In this document: positions 29,897 to 37,059 of the stretch, one piece after another
Layout: each line of letters opens with the position of its first letter
How positions within the stretch are numbered: position 1 is the stretch's first letter
From: Simkania sp.
GTDB taxonomy: Bacteria > Chlamydiota > Chlamydiia > Chlamydiales > Rhabdochlamydiaceae
Assembly: GCA_018333475.1 (NCBI GenBank)
Contig: JAGXTH010000065.1
Span: forward strand, 1-37,059
Direction of reading: 5' to 3'
DNA length: 37,059 nucleotides
Position numbers and translations under genes: made by a program
The notes under the pieces: model-generated
What the model saw: the letters and a program-made list of their open reading frames with translations, nothing else
What the model was told of the DNA's origin: nothing
The model's database searches: none

Positions 29897-30163
29897 TTAT
29901 CTAGTCAGTTTTACGACAATCTCACGCAGGCGTTGTTCCATTGCAACCACCATTTCCTTGCTAAATGGCACATCGTCCGCATCGGCAGAGGCGTCTTGTA
30001 GAGTATTTCGGAAGCAAATAGCCATGTCTGCGAGATGAAGTGTGTCGTCCAAATTAAGTTCTTGATAATTTGGAACAGGCATAATCTCCAAAATGATTGG
30101 ATTCCATTCTCTATGCTGTAAATCAGATGCTATGTTTGCCACGTCCAACCAGTAATTGCTCAT
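29897..30163 (-). CDS. Small hypothetical protein in the head operon
   Basis: 88 residues, acidic, helical (ELNLDDTLHLADMAICFRNTLQDAS). AAAGG precedes the ATG. Not recognised. It is placed between the neck-like gene and the protease, so a head accessory function is plausible. Confidence 0.55.
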   Translation of the reverse strand: MSNYWLDVANIASDLQHREWNPIILEIMPVPNYQELNLDDTLHLADMAICFRNTLQDASADADDVPFSKEMVVAMEQRLREIVVKLTR

Positions 30164-30173
30164 AAATACCTTT

Positions 30174-30557
30174 CTACATGGGAGCTTCTAGAATAGCTCT
30201 AACTTGATTCAATGTTTGTTGTGCCGCAGGAGTTAGGAATTGTCTATTCAAACCCAACGGGTTTTCTAGATATTTAGCATAGTAAACATTGGTCCCTATG
30301 CGGCCAACAATATCATTTCCCTCTTGAGAAACTTGGGTCGCAATAGATCGCCTTAGCTGTCCAGTATCTAATCTAGGTGGTTCTCCTGGCAAACTACGAA
30401 TCTTCTTTTTGCCACCCTTGGGGCCGATTGTAACTCCAACCTTCGTCGAGATCAGACTCACAACCTTGTTGCGAACGATCCTAACGACCTTTTCCATGCG
30501 ATGACGCAATTCGGCTTCAATCAATTCAATTGGTTGATTGTGAAAATTTGTTGTCAT
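30174..30557 (-). CDS. HK97 gp10-like neck / minor head protein
   Basis: 127 residues from an ATG that overlaps the portal stop (ATGA). The centre reads PGEPPRLDTGQLRRSI then GTNVYYAKYLE, the motif of the gp10-like family of head-tail joining proteins. The N-terminal helix (IELIEAELRHRMEKVVRIVRNKVVSLI) and the KKK-rich loop also fit. It is separated from the other connector genes, which lie 7 kb downstream past the capsid block. Confidence 0.68.
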   Translation of the reverse strand: MTTNFHNQPIELIEAELRHRMEKVVRIVRNKVVSLISTKVGVTIGPKGGKKKIRSLPGEPPRLDTGQLRRSIATQVSQEGNDIVGRIGTNVYYAKYLENPLGLNRQFLTPAAQQTLNQVRAILEAPM

Positions 30558-32470
30558 ACAATTTCTCTCAACACACAATAGCACCCAGGATGAAGTGGTG
30601 GCAATTCATCATCTAGACTCAATTCTGTCCCATCCAAAGGCTCACACAGAGGGCACGGAGCGTCGGTGCAAGTCCAAATAAATCCTTTAACCACGTCGCT
30701 CTCTATGGCACTCATTCTAAGTCCCTCATTGAATGCACGGGAACTCTCCGTCTTGGCAATCAATTCTGCCCGATAGGTACTAGCATTCTCAAAAATATCC
30801 TTAATCCTAGCAGTCAGTTCCCGAATGCCTGCCCCCTGCTCTAAGCCACTGGCAATCGCTTCACGAGTCAAGGCCAATGCCTCATCGACAGACTTTACAG
30901 TCGTGTCAAGAGTGGATTGAGACAGTCGCAAGGCATGTTCGGCTGCAAAAATGGCGGCATGGTCATTGAAAACATTCACTACATCGGGGTTAGCTCCAAC
31001 CCGCACCAAAAGTTTTTGTCCGCTATTCTTGACAATGGCCTCTACCATTGGCTGCACGTCGTCTGCCAAGTCTTTAGGCCAATTTTTCATTGGTTTGAAC
31101 TTGGTTGGAATGGTTTTTATTTCAAGTTTGTCGAAGGTTTTTTCGATACTGTTGATTACGCTGTCTTTCCAAATGCCAAAATGTTTGGCACATATCTCCT
31201 GAATCTTTTTCTTTTGTGGAATGTAAGGAGCTTTCGGATACTTTTTGATCTCTTTTATCTCAGGCACGATTGAATTTTGCTCGACCTGAATATCACCCAA
31301 AGGCTCGTATCCAATTTGCGCCCGTGCCTCATCTACGGTCAGGATATTCGCACCTACAGCTTGAACCAAGTATGCCATCTGTTCTGCTTCCATCTCTGGA
31401 GATGGATCGTCAAAACAAAAGAACATATTCTCTGTGTCTTCAAATAAACTCAAGAACTGAGTGTTCAGAAAGTCCTGAATATCGAGCAGGCGAGGCATAA
31501 TGGCACCGTCTACCCATTCCTTGAGAGCCACCTTATAGCTTGCCAAAGAAGTATTTTCTGCTCCTCGAAGAATCATCAAGGGCATAGAGAAGGCTTGAGC
31601 TATGTTCTCTTCTGCTCGTTCACTGATCTCAATGGCACCCAAATCAGCAGGCTTCCAGTTCATTATTGTGGCAGCCATGTCCTGGTCGGTGTACATGATG
31701 TCTTCGCCAGATAAGAAAGCACGCCATCTCCTTTTAAGTCTTTCAACTTCATCCTCGCCAACATCAGCGAACTCGCCCCTTGGGGAGAGCATCACAGCAG
31801 GACGAGGTTTCATTGCGGCGATGAGAGTCGCAAAAATCTTGTCCTGCAAAAGCAAGTTCTGGAAGCAAGACATTGCGGGACTTGTCCCTGGATAACTGTT
31901 ATAGGGGTAAATCAGATTCTCAGTAGCCAGCACGAGCATCTGATTATCCCCGGCCTCTTGACCAAGAGGATAGATTTTGTCTGTGCCATATTCCCAATGA
32001 AGAATTAACCCATTGATTCCTCTGCGTGGCGTCACAACATTCGGTGGCAACACATAGAAATCGGCATTGTCTCGATGATTGATATAGGCAATTCCGCTCA
32101 TATCCAAGTAAAGCTGGACATAACTAATCAAAGCCCTGCCGGTCATGTAAGGATTAGGTTTTTTAAGAGCGGTCAATGAGTCGTGCGAAGTGACTTCTTC
32201 CACATTCTCATTACCGCTGACCATATACTTCTGTCGCATCTGTTGGACATATTTCTTCTTGTTTGGAGTCAAAGATTTGGTCTGATCTCCCGAGGTTGTG
32301 CGATAGAGTCTCAAAGTGGCGGAACTTACTTTGTCGGCGGTTTTTTTGGCACAAGAATAAATGGTACTTTTATACGAGGATAAAAGTGCATTGATATTCA
32401 TGCCTGCACAGTTCTGTCCACCGCCAAAAGAAGTTTCCACATTCAATGATTTTTTCTTGTATTTTGTCAT
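30554..32470 (-). CDS. Portal protein fused to a MuF-like domain
   Basis: 638 residues from the ATG at 32470 (AAGGAT upstream, TAATG overlap with the previous gene). About 1-400 is an HK97-type portal: SSYKSTIYSCAKKTADKVSSATLRLY, the stem/crown region with NPYMTGRALISYVQLYLDMSG, and GAENTSLASYKVALKEWVDGAIMPRL. The last 90 or so residues are MuF-like: RAELIAKTESSRAFNEG, GFIWTCTDAPCPLCEPLDG and LPPLHPGCYCVL, with the typical Cys/His residues. The fusion would place the MuF domain at the portal so that it could be ejected with DNA. Separate portal and MuF genes are more common. Confidence 0.82.
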   Translation of the reverse strand: MTKYKKKSLNVETSFGGGQNCAGMNINALLSSYKSTIYSCAKKTADKVSSATLRLYRTTSGDQTKSLTPNKKKYVQQMRQKYMVSGNENVEEVTSHDSLTALKKPNPYMTGRALISYVQLYLDMSGIAYINHRDNADFYVLPPNVVTPRRGINGLILHWEYGTDKIYPLGQEAGDNQMLVLATENLIYPYNSYPGTSPAMSCFQNLLLQDKIFATLIAAMKPRPAVMLSPRGEFADVGEDEVERLKRRWRAFLSGEDIMYTDQDMAATIMNWKPADLGAIEISERAEENIAQAFSMPLMILRGAENTSLASYKVALKEWVDGAIMPRLLDIQDFLNTQFLSLFEDTENMFFCFDDPSPEMEAEQMAYLVQAVGANILTVDEARAQIGYEPLGDIQVEQNSIVPEIKEIKKYPKAPYIPQKKKIQEICAKHFGIWKDSVINSIEKTFDKLEIKTIPTKFKPMKNWPKDLADDVQPMVEAIVKNSGQKLLVRVGANPDVVNVFNDHAAIFAAEHALRLSQSTLDTTVKSVDEALALTREAIASGLEQGAGIRELTARIKDIFENASTYRAELIAKTESSRAFNEGLRMSAIESDVVKGFIWTCTDAPCPLCEPLDGTELSLDDELPPLHPGCYCVLREIV

Positions 32471-32655
32471 TACCAAATCCTTAAATGTCCCACAACCTCG
32501 AAGAGAGCGTCATTATTGACATTACACCAACTATCAGCTTTTTGTTTCTTATCTATTGGTTTCGGCTGGGCTTTTGGCTTTTTCCCACGTTTCTTGGTCT
32601 TGGGTTCAGGAGGCTGTCCCTTCTTCCACAATCTATCAAATATCTCCGTCATCAT
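32470..32655 (-). CDS. Small basic protein between terminase and portal
   Basis: 61 residues with a Lys/Pro-rich centre (PKTKKRGKKPKAQPKPIDKKQK), so it probably binds nucleic acid or disordered partners. Its start overlaps the terminase end by 20 bp, and its stop overlaps the portal start (TAATG). No recognised family. Confidence 0.5.
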   Translation of the reverse strand: MMTEIFDRLWKKGQPPEPKTKKRGKKPKAQPKPIDKKQKADSWCNVNNDALFEVVGHLRIW

Positions 32656-34783
32656 CTCTCCTCATTGCTTGTTTACGTTCTAGATGTAGAACAAGGTAGC
32701 GCAATCCGTCGCAGTTCTTCACCAGAATATCATTGGCATAATACTCATCACCATCTCCGACAGTGATGTTATATACATCATGCCGACTTTTTAGGTGTTC
32801 GATTTTGATGATATGCGGCATCTGGGCCTCGCCTACGGTGTCTTGCTTTGCAATTTTGATGGCAGAATCTTCCATGCTTGCTATGAGCTTCGTATGTTCT
32901 TCCACAGCAATCACATTGTTTGGAGGTAATTGTTTTTCCGAAGCGACATTTTTTGGCATGTTTTCGGTGCCATTCCAGTCCTGCTGCCGAGCCGTGCCAT
33001 TTAGAAGCAAGCGGACGGATTGTTTCGAGGAGTTTCCGATTGGCACGCTTCTGCTTTTCGGTTCGGGGATGTCTTCTGAAATGCTCCGTGGGACTAACGC
33101 ATTCGAGATTTTGGATTGAATTGTTTGCTGGGTCGCCGTCCTTGTGATGAATATGCCATCCTTTGGGGATGATCCCTCGCTTTTCTTCCCAGACAACCCG
33201 ATGTAAATATCTTGGTTTTCCTTGCCAGCCTTCGGATTTGAAGTATTTTCTGTCAGCCTCGTTTGAAGACTCTGGGTAACGTCTGTATTTGACGCCTTTG
33301 TATATTTTTGTTTCACGCATACTCTATCATAGTATCGCAAAGCATCAATTCGACAGAAATCTTTACCTTCTGCCCAAACAGGATGGTCGGGGGTGCCCGT
33401 CAGGGTGTGACCATTTGACAAAGTAATTTGCATTACACAAGCATTTTTTTGAGTAAGAGCTATTGCAGTGATGGGCTTGTAGCCACTTCTTGTTAAGGCG
33501 AGGTCATGCAATTTCAAATCAACAAGGGTTTTTGGTCCTTCAATTGTGTCAATCAGAGTTTCTCCAATAAGACAGGCGTGGTCTTTTTGCCCATTCATCG
33601 GCTTATTTCCCACTGCATTCCCATCCTCGCCAGTCAAATATCTATACGTCAAAAATTCGCTGTGTAAGTTCGGACAACATTCAGTCACAATCTTCAATTT
33701 GCCACGTCTTATTCGAGCTTGTACCAAACTAATTCCCAAAGAAATGCTCTCCGGCCCCTTGAGTGCTGGCTTGGCATTCACGCCTAATTTTCTTAAAGCA
33801 AGAATTGCATTCTTTTGATGATCGCAAGTCCACAACCTGATTTTATCGCCAGTAGCTTCCTTAAATTTCTTCTCAAAGCCAGTAATGCTGTCAAACAACT
33901 CTAGAATGTCACCAGGAGCATAATGCTCGTGAATTATCCACAGGCAGTCATCGTAATCAATTAGCCCTAAGAGCCAACAATGAGGGTCGGTGCCGCCAAA
34001 ATCTACCGCCGCTACATATTGTGCTGCCTCTGGCAACCCTTCGTCAGGCATATCCACAAAACAACTCTTCCCATTGGCATCTACTGGATCATAAACCAAC
34101 CCTGGCATCTTCGAGAATTTGCCCTCGAAATTCATCTCAAATTCCCAAGTTGGCATTTCCTTTCTAGCCTTCTCGATGAGTGTCATATCGCTGGCTGGAT
34201 TTAGCCAGGAAGGAAAGACTCGATAGAAATAATTTTTATCACCGTTATCAGCAGCAGCCATTATTTTTGTTTTAAGCCAATCATACTTCATATAAGGTGT
34301 TGAACTCAAAAAGATTCTGGCTCCTTTGCGATTAACTAATCTTCCCTCGACTGTTTTGAGCGTCGAATAGGGACAGTTCCCACATTCGTCTATCCACCCT
34401 GAGTCGGCTTTTATTCCTTCATAATCCGCTTCTGCGGATCGGAAGTAGATAACACCACCACCAGGGAGTTTATACTCGTGCAAGCCGCTCGTGCCTTGAT
34501 AAGCAGTCCCTTGTAAAGTCTTCTCTAAAGCAGTTTTTGTCGCCTTTGTAACAACATCGAATGTACTGGCAACCACCAAATGTGTGCCTTTGCCCTTGAG
34601 CTTCTCTATTTCTCTGAGTTGCCATAGGGCGGCACACGCTGATTTGCCGCCATTTTTGCCTCCTATAGCGGCAATAATTCTGGCCTCTGATTGCAAACAA
34701 TCAAATTGCCCCTCGTGAACTGGAAAGTATTTGTTTGTGATGCCATTCTCATCAATGAAAAGATCGCCCCAATTCAATGTCAT
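32636..34783 (-). CDS. terL: Terminase large subunit with an intein
   Basis: The 715-residue precursor would splice to a 428-residue terminase. The ATPase has Walker A GGKNGGKSA (about 41-49) and Walker B GWIDE (129-133). The nuclease has AVDFGG (Asp261), TCDHQKN (Asp321) and the last motif DHACDGLRY, which is split by the intein: residues 401-403 (DHA) lie before it and 691-715 (CDGLRY...) after it. The third catalytic acid is therefore only brought into place by splicing. The gene starts in an ATGA overlap with the small terminase gene. The enzyme cuts concatemers and drives DNA into the head. Intein residues 404-690 are described separately. Confidence 0.88.
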   Translation of the reverse strand: MTLNWGDLFIDENGITNKYFPVHEGQFDCLQSEARIIAAIGGKNGGKSACAALWQLREIEKLKGKGTHLVVASTFDVVTKATKTALEKTLQGTAYQGTSGLHEYKLPGGGVIYFRSAEADYEGIKADSGWIDECGNCPYSTLKTVEGRLVNRKGARIFLSSTPYMKYDWLKTKIMAAADNGDKNYFYRVFPSWLNPASDMTLIEKARKEMPTWEFEMNFEGKFSKMPGLVYDPVDANGKSCFVDMPDEGLPEAAQYVAAVDFGGTDPHCWLLGLIDYDDCLWIIHEHYAPGDILELFDSITGFEKKFKEATGDKIRLWTCDHQKNAILALRKLGVNAKPALKGPESISLGISLVQARIRRGKLKIVTECCPNLHSEFLTYRYLTGEDGNAVGNKPMNGQKDHACLIGETLIDTIEGPKTLVDLKLHDLALTRSGYKPITAIALTQKNACVMQITLSNGHTLTGTPDHPVWAEGKDFCRIDALRYYDRVCVKQKYTKASNTDVTQSLQTRLTENTSNPKAGKENQDIYIGLSGKKSEGSSPKDGIFITRTATQQTIQSKISNALVPRSISEDIPEPKSRSVPIGNSSKQSVRLLLNGTARQQDWNGTENMPKNVASEKQLPPNNVIAVEEHTKLIASMEDSAIKIAKQDTVGEAQMPHIIKIEHLKSRHDVYNITVGDGDEYYANDILVKNCDGLRYLVLHLERKQAMRRDDDGDI
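32714..33574 (-). other. Intein in the terminase nuclease motif
   Basis: 287 residues. It starts with Cys (CLIGETLIDTIEGPKTLVDL, block A), has block B (LSNGHTLTGTPDHPVW with TPDH) at about 52-67, and ends with blocks F and G (HDVYNITVGDGDEYYANDI then LVKN) before the +1 Cys. The last residue is Asn, as required for cyclisation, but the next-to-last is Lys instead of the usual His. Residues about 90-260 between the splicing blocks contain no LAGLIDADG or HNH motif in this frame: they are polar and low in structure. The HNH nuclease gene lies over exactly this part in another frame. Confidence 0.83.
32778..33320 (-). CDS. HNH homing endonuclease nested out of frame inside the intein
   Basis: 180 residues, same strand as the terminase but in another reading frame, lying wholly within the intein. 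LHRVVWEEKRGIIPKGWHIHHKDGDPANN with SIQNLECVSPTEH (residues 39-80) is a full HNH_3-type nuclease core (His40, His58-His59, Asn67, His80). A C-terminal CDCCG...CHQNC element (136-157) should bind zinc. The ATG at 33320 has only a weak GATAGAG before it. The stop at 32778 lies inside the codons of intein block F. The frame of the intein stays open for all 180 codons, so both proteins can be made. It may spread the intein by cutting empty terminase genes. Confidence 0.85.
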   Translation of the reverse strand: MRETKIYKGVKYRRYPESSNEADRKYFKSEGWQGKPRYLHRVVWEEKRGIIPKGWHIHHKDGDPANNSIQNLECVSPTEHFRRHPRTEKQKRANRKLLETIRPLASKWHGSAAGLEWHRKHAKKCRFGKTITSKQCDCCGRTYEAHSKHGRFCHQNCKARHRRRGPDAAYHQNRTPKKSA

Positions 34784-35325
34784 TTGGCCTCGATTGTGAG
34801 TGGTTGTGGTTGTTTGTTTCCAACCACAAAAGCCACGCTGGCTACCGTTTGGTTTTGTTGCTCGTCCAATTCGACCAATGTTCCAGATGGGAAGAACTTC
34901 TCGAATTGAAGGAAGAACTTCATCGCATTGCCCAAGCGACCCGAATGAATATATTCCCTCATTTCTTCATCTACTTTTGGCATTCCGTGTCGAGCAAATG
35001 CCTCGAAGAGAGTTCTTACGGCTGCGATCCTAATCGGACCCATTTTTTTGTCGTAGTTAAAAATCGCTGTGGGAATATCGGCATCAGCCCTGGCGACGTG
35101 ATCCTCTGGCAATGCTCCTACAGCCAAACATGAGCTACTGATTTTGCCGGTATAAAGAACCTGATCCATTGAGGTATATTGACCGGCATCATACTTGCCA
35201 AGCCGAGTAATCAATGTGCCCTTCTTAATGCCAAGTTCCTTGGACCACTCGGATATAGTCAGCTTCTTACCGTTGTGTTCCAAAACACGATGGTAAGGCA
35301 TATTGTAATGTGTTTTCCCAGCCAT
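34780..35325 (-). CDS. terS: Terminase small subunit with a homing-nuclease-type DNA-binding domain
   Basis: 181 residues. Residues 14-62 (LEHNGKKLTISEWSKELGI followed by KKGTLITRLGKYDAGQYT) form a helix-turn-helix module. The same W-S/A-K-E-x-G-I and T-L-x-x-R-L pattern occurs three times in the homing endonuclease at 20352. The rest is helical (GPIRIAAVRTLFEAFARHG, YIHSGRLGNAMKFFLQF) and fits the oligomerisation core of small terminases. It starts overlapping the fibre-gene stop (TAATG) and ends overlapping the large-subunit start (ATGA). It should recognise the packaging site. Confidence 0.62.
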   Translation of the reverse strand: MAGKTHYNMPYHRVLEHNGKKLTISEWSKELGIKKGTLITRLGKYDAGQYTSMDQVLYTGKISSSCLAVGALPEDHVARADADIPTAIFNYDKKMGPIRIAAVRTLFEAFARHGMPKVDEEMREYIHSGRLGNAMKFFLQFEKFFPSGTLVELDEQQNQTVASVAFVVGNKQPQPLTIEAK

Positions 35326-37059
35326 TAAGCCACCGTATAGAACCCAGGTCGATAACTATTGGACTCGGCCAATAACCATTCCTCACTCCTCACCAAAGAA
35401 GTGATTCTTACTTCCTGCATCTTCCCCTCGAAATACTCCTCATTTTCTTTTCGCCCAATGTAACTTCCTGTAATACTAGGAGCCAATGAGCCATAAGGAA
35501 TCTCAGTAAATCCTTCTAATAGTCCGTCGAGATAAATCGAAATACCAACAAATGGTTCCCAAATTATCGCAATGTGATACCAACAGGTCGTCTCTAACAC
35601 GGTTCTTCCCCTCACTCGATATTCTTTGATTCCATCGGCGGTCACTACTTGCGCCCGACCCCACAGTTGTTGTCCATCTGTATGTCCAATGGCAATTTGA
35701 TAACTGCTTTCATTTTCAGTTCTCCCCATTGAAAAGAAAACCTTATGGAAGTAAAGATTACTTCGTTTTGCCCACAACGACACAGTAAATGCTTGGTCAT
35801 CATTCAATGAAAATTCTGGGGTGTTGATATAATCCGAGCCATCAAACAAGTTTGCCCTATAGAACAAGCCTCTGGCCCGATTTGGCGTCTTGGTGATCCA
35901 TCCGCCGCCACCTTGGGCGTCATAAGCATTAGTGGTGCTATCCTTAAATTCACCCACGGTTCCATCTCCTTGTTCTAAGAGATGATAGATTGCCTCATAA
36001 TCTTCATAGAGTTGATTTGGAACACTTGGTCTAATTCCGCCTCCAAAACCAAATCCGCCAGTTGGCTCAAACCAATTTTGGTCGGTAGGAGCAGTGCCGC
36101 CAAACTTAAAGCCGCCCGCTGGCATGATCCGATAAGTGATCGAACAAATGCCGTCGTCCTTAACCAAAATTGCAGCGTCATTCAATCCGCTGAATTCAAA
36201 ACCACCTGACGGAATGAAGGTTTGATCTTCTTCTGTCGATGCTTCTCCACCAAGTTCAAGACCTCCAATTGGAGTCTCGTGCATTATTTTATAGGGGATT
36301 GCACTTCCGCCAAATTCAAATCCTTCGCCATCTACTGATGGAGTGTCTGTAATTGGAGCATGGCCGCCGAATTCCATTCCGCCAATAGAATGATCCGCTT
36401 CACCTGTAAATTCGATTCCTCCATCTGGATGAAAGACTTCGATTGGAGAGGCAGTTCCTCCGAATTCAAATCCTTCTCCATCGACTTCGATTGGAATTAC
36501 TCTGGTTCCTGGTGCTTCGCCACTGAATTCAAATCCTCCAGATGGAGTCTCACTAATACAATCTATAGTGAGATTTAGAACTGGAGCAGTTCCATTGCCT
36601 GCCAGGAAAGCCCAGCGATTATTTCCAGTGTCGCTACCATTGTCTTGTGTTGTGATGACAATGGCATTGCCAGAGGTCCAACCTGGACGAGTAATGATCT
36701 CTGTGATGATCGGAGAAATATCGGGCGTGTCATAGAATTGACTGGCTTGCCAGGGCGTGGGATTCCAATCTACATAAGCGGACGTTAAGACCCTAGATTC
36801 AGCATCAGTTTCGTCTGTTGGGGCCGTTGCGTTGTCGTCTGCGAAGGCAAAAATTCTAAGTTTGATTCTGGTATCGGTCGTATCTGTTTGAAAATAAGGT
36901 TGCGCACCAGGATGTGTTCCACCGTCCCCTTTTCCTGCACTAGCTCTATTGCCAGCGCCAGAACTGTAAAGAACATAAAGAACAATGTGGTTGCCTGGGG
37001 TCCAACCGGCTCGATCAACAATTTCTTGAATTACACTGGAGATGTCTGGAGATGTGTAA
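35325..37059 (-). CDS. Fibre-like modular virion protein, 3' part (second copy of the joint region)
   Basis: The last 577 codons plus stop of the gene that starts at 2299 on the circle. 35408-37059 repeats the region at 1-1652, and 35325-35407 is the true 3' end. Visible here are part of the tandem modules, the nine GGFEFGG-type repeats and the C-terminal jelly roll (RANLFDGSDYINTPEFSLN, FTVSLWAKRSN, YHIAIIWEPFVGISIYLDG, GSYIGRKENEEYFEGKMQEVRI), ending YRPGFYTVA. The stop overlaps the small terminase ATG. Confidence 0.8.
   Translation of the reverse strand, partial: YTSPDISSVIQEIVDRAGWTPGNHIVLYVLYSSGAGNRASAGKGDGGTHPGAQPYFQTDTTDTRIKLRIFAFADDNATAPTDETDAESRVLTSAYVDWNPTPWQASQFYDTPDISPIITEIITRPGWTSGNAIVITTQDNGSDTGNNRWAFLAGNGTAPVLNLTIDCISETPSGGFEFSGEAPGTRVIPIEVDGEGFEFGGTASPIEVFHPDGGIEFTGEADHSIGGMEFGGHAPITDTPSVDGEGFEFGGSAIPYKIMHETPIGGLELGGEASTEEDQTFIPSGGFEFSGLNDAAILVKDDGICSITYRIMPAGGFKFGGTAPTDQNWFEPTGGFGFGGGIRPSVPNQLYEDYEAIYHLLEQGDGTVGEFKDSTTNAYDAQGGGGWITKTPNRARGLFYRANLFDGSDYINTPEFSLNDDQAFTVSLWAKRSNLYFHKVFFSMGRTENESSYQIAIGHTDGQQLWGRAQVVTADGIKEYRVRGRTVLETTCWYHIAIIWEPFVGISIYLDGLLEGFTEIPYGSLAPSITGSYIGRKENEEYFEGKMQEVRITSLVRSEEWLLAESNSYRPGFYTVA
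35408..37059. repeat. Terminal redundancy, right copy
   Basis: Identical to 1-1652. Joining the two copies gives the 35,407-bp circle. Confidence 0.97.

Noticed and set aside
30917-31273. 118-codon plus-strand frame
   Set aside because: Antisense to the portal gene, low-complexity Phe/Tyr-rich product without signals.
32714-33574. Reading the intein/HNH arrangement as a simple frameshifted in-frame intein nuclease
   Set aside because: The intein frame is open from block A through block G with no break, and the HNH has its own ATG and stop inside it. A double compensating error would be needed.
34777-35133. 118-codon plus-strand frame
   Set aside because: Antisense to the small terminase gene; composition is that of a shadow frame.

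Overview
The window is the nearly complete genome of a tailed double-stranded DNA virus (a caudovirus, most likely siphovirus-like). The evidence is a full head and tail set: small and large terminase, portal, HK97-type prohead protease and major capsid protein, head-tail connector genes, a tail tube protein, a tail-assembly chaperone pair with a frameshift site, and a tape-measure protein of about 650 residues. Bases 1-1652 are repeated exactly at 35408-37059, so the unique sequence is 35,407 bp and the molecule is circular or terminally redundant. One fibre-like gene runs across the joint. The host cannot be named. Cleavable signal peptides, sigma70-like promoters and AGGAG-type ribosome binding sites indicate a bacterium. 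I found no integrase, tRNA, CRISPR array or recognisable endolysin.

Layout. Leftward (minus) strand, 1-6744: fibre-like gene, small structural genes including a tandem paralogous pair, a sigma-region-2-like protein, a ribbon-helix-helix-like protein and an HNH nuclease. A LAGLIDADG homing endonuclease is inserted on the plus strand. 6745-9785: replication module, with a candidate origin (29-bp inverted repeats carrying paired GACACCCAT iterons), a D5/P4-type helicase, a primase-polymerase and a MerR-like protein. 9832-14306, plus strand: a possible small RNA or attenuator, a 672-residue fusion of nuclease, glycosyltransferase and methyltransferase, then a compact cassette with its own strong promoter and terminator that encodes exported or membrane proteins. 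14596-23484, minus: a T4 gp55-like sigma candidate, tail tip proteins, tape measure, G/GT chaperones, tail tube and head-tail joining genes, with a second plus-strand homing endonuclease inserted. 23538-25972: a 660-bp gene-free, strand-skewed stretch (candidate large RNA), a short operon damaged by a 77-bp tandem duplication, and a control region. 26513-35325, minus: a GT9-like glycosyltransferase, capsid, protease, portal-MuF fusion and terminases.

How the genes work together. The small and large terminase package concatemers through the portal. Protease and capsid protein build the head, the connector genes join it to the tail, and the chaperones load the tape measure. The primase-polymerase and helicase would start replication at the adjacent iteron-bearing inverted repeat. 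The two sigma-like proteins could switch transcription to late genes.

The most unusual features are these: (1) the large terminase carries an intein, and a complete HNH endonuclease gene lies inside the intein in another reading frame of the same strand; (2) a PD-(D/E)XK nuclease is fused to a GT9-like glycosyltransferase and a TylF-like methyltransferase; (3) a 660-bp noncoding stretch ends in a strong terminator; (4) five nuclease or homing modules sit in about 35 kb, and the small terminase shares a DNA-binding domain with one of them. All functional names come from motif recognition by eye; no database search was run.
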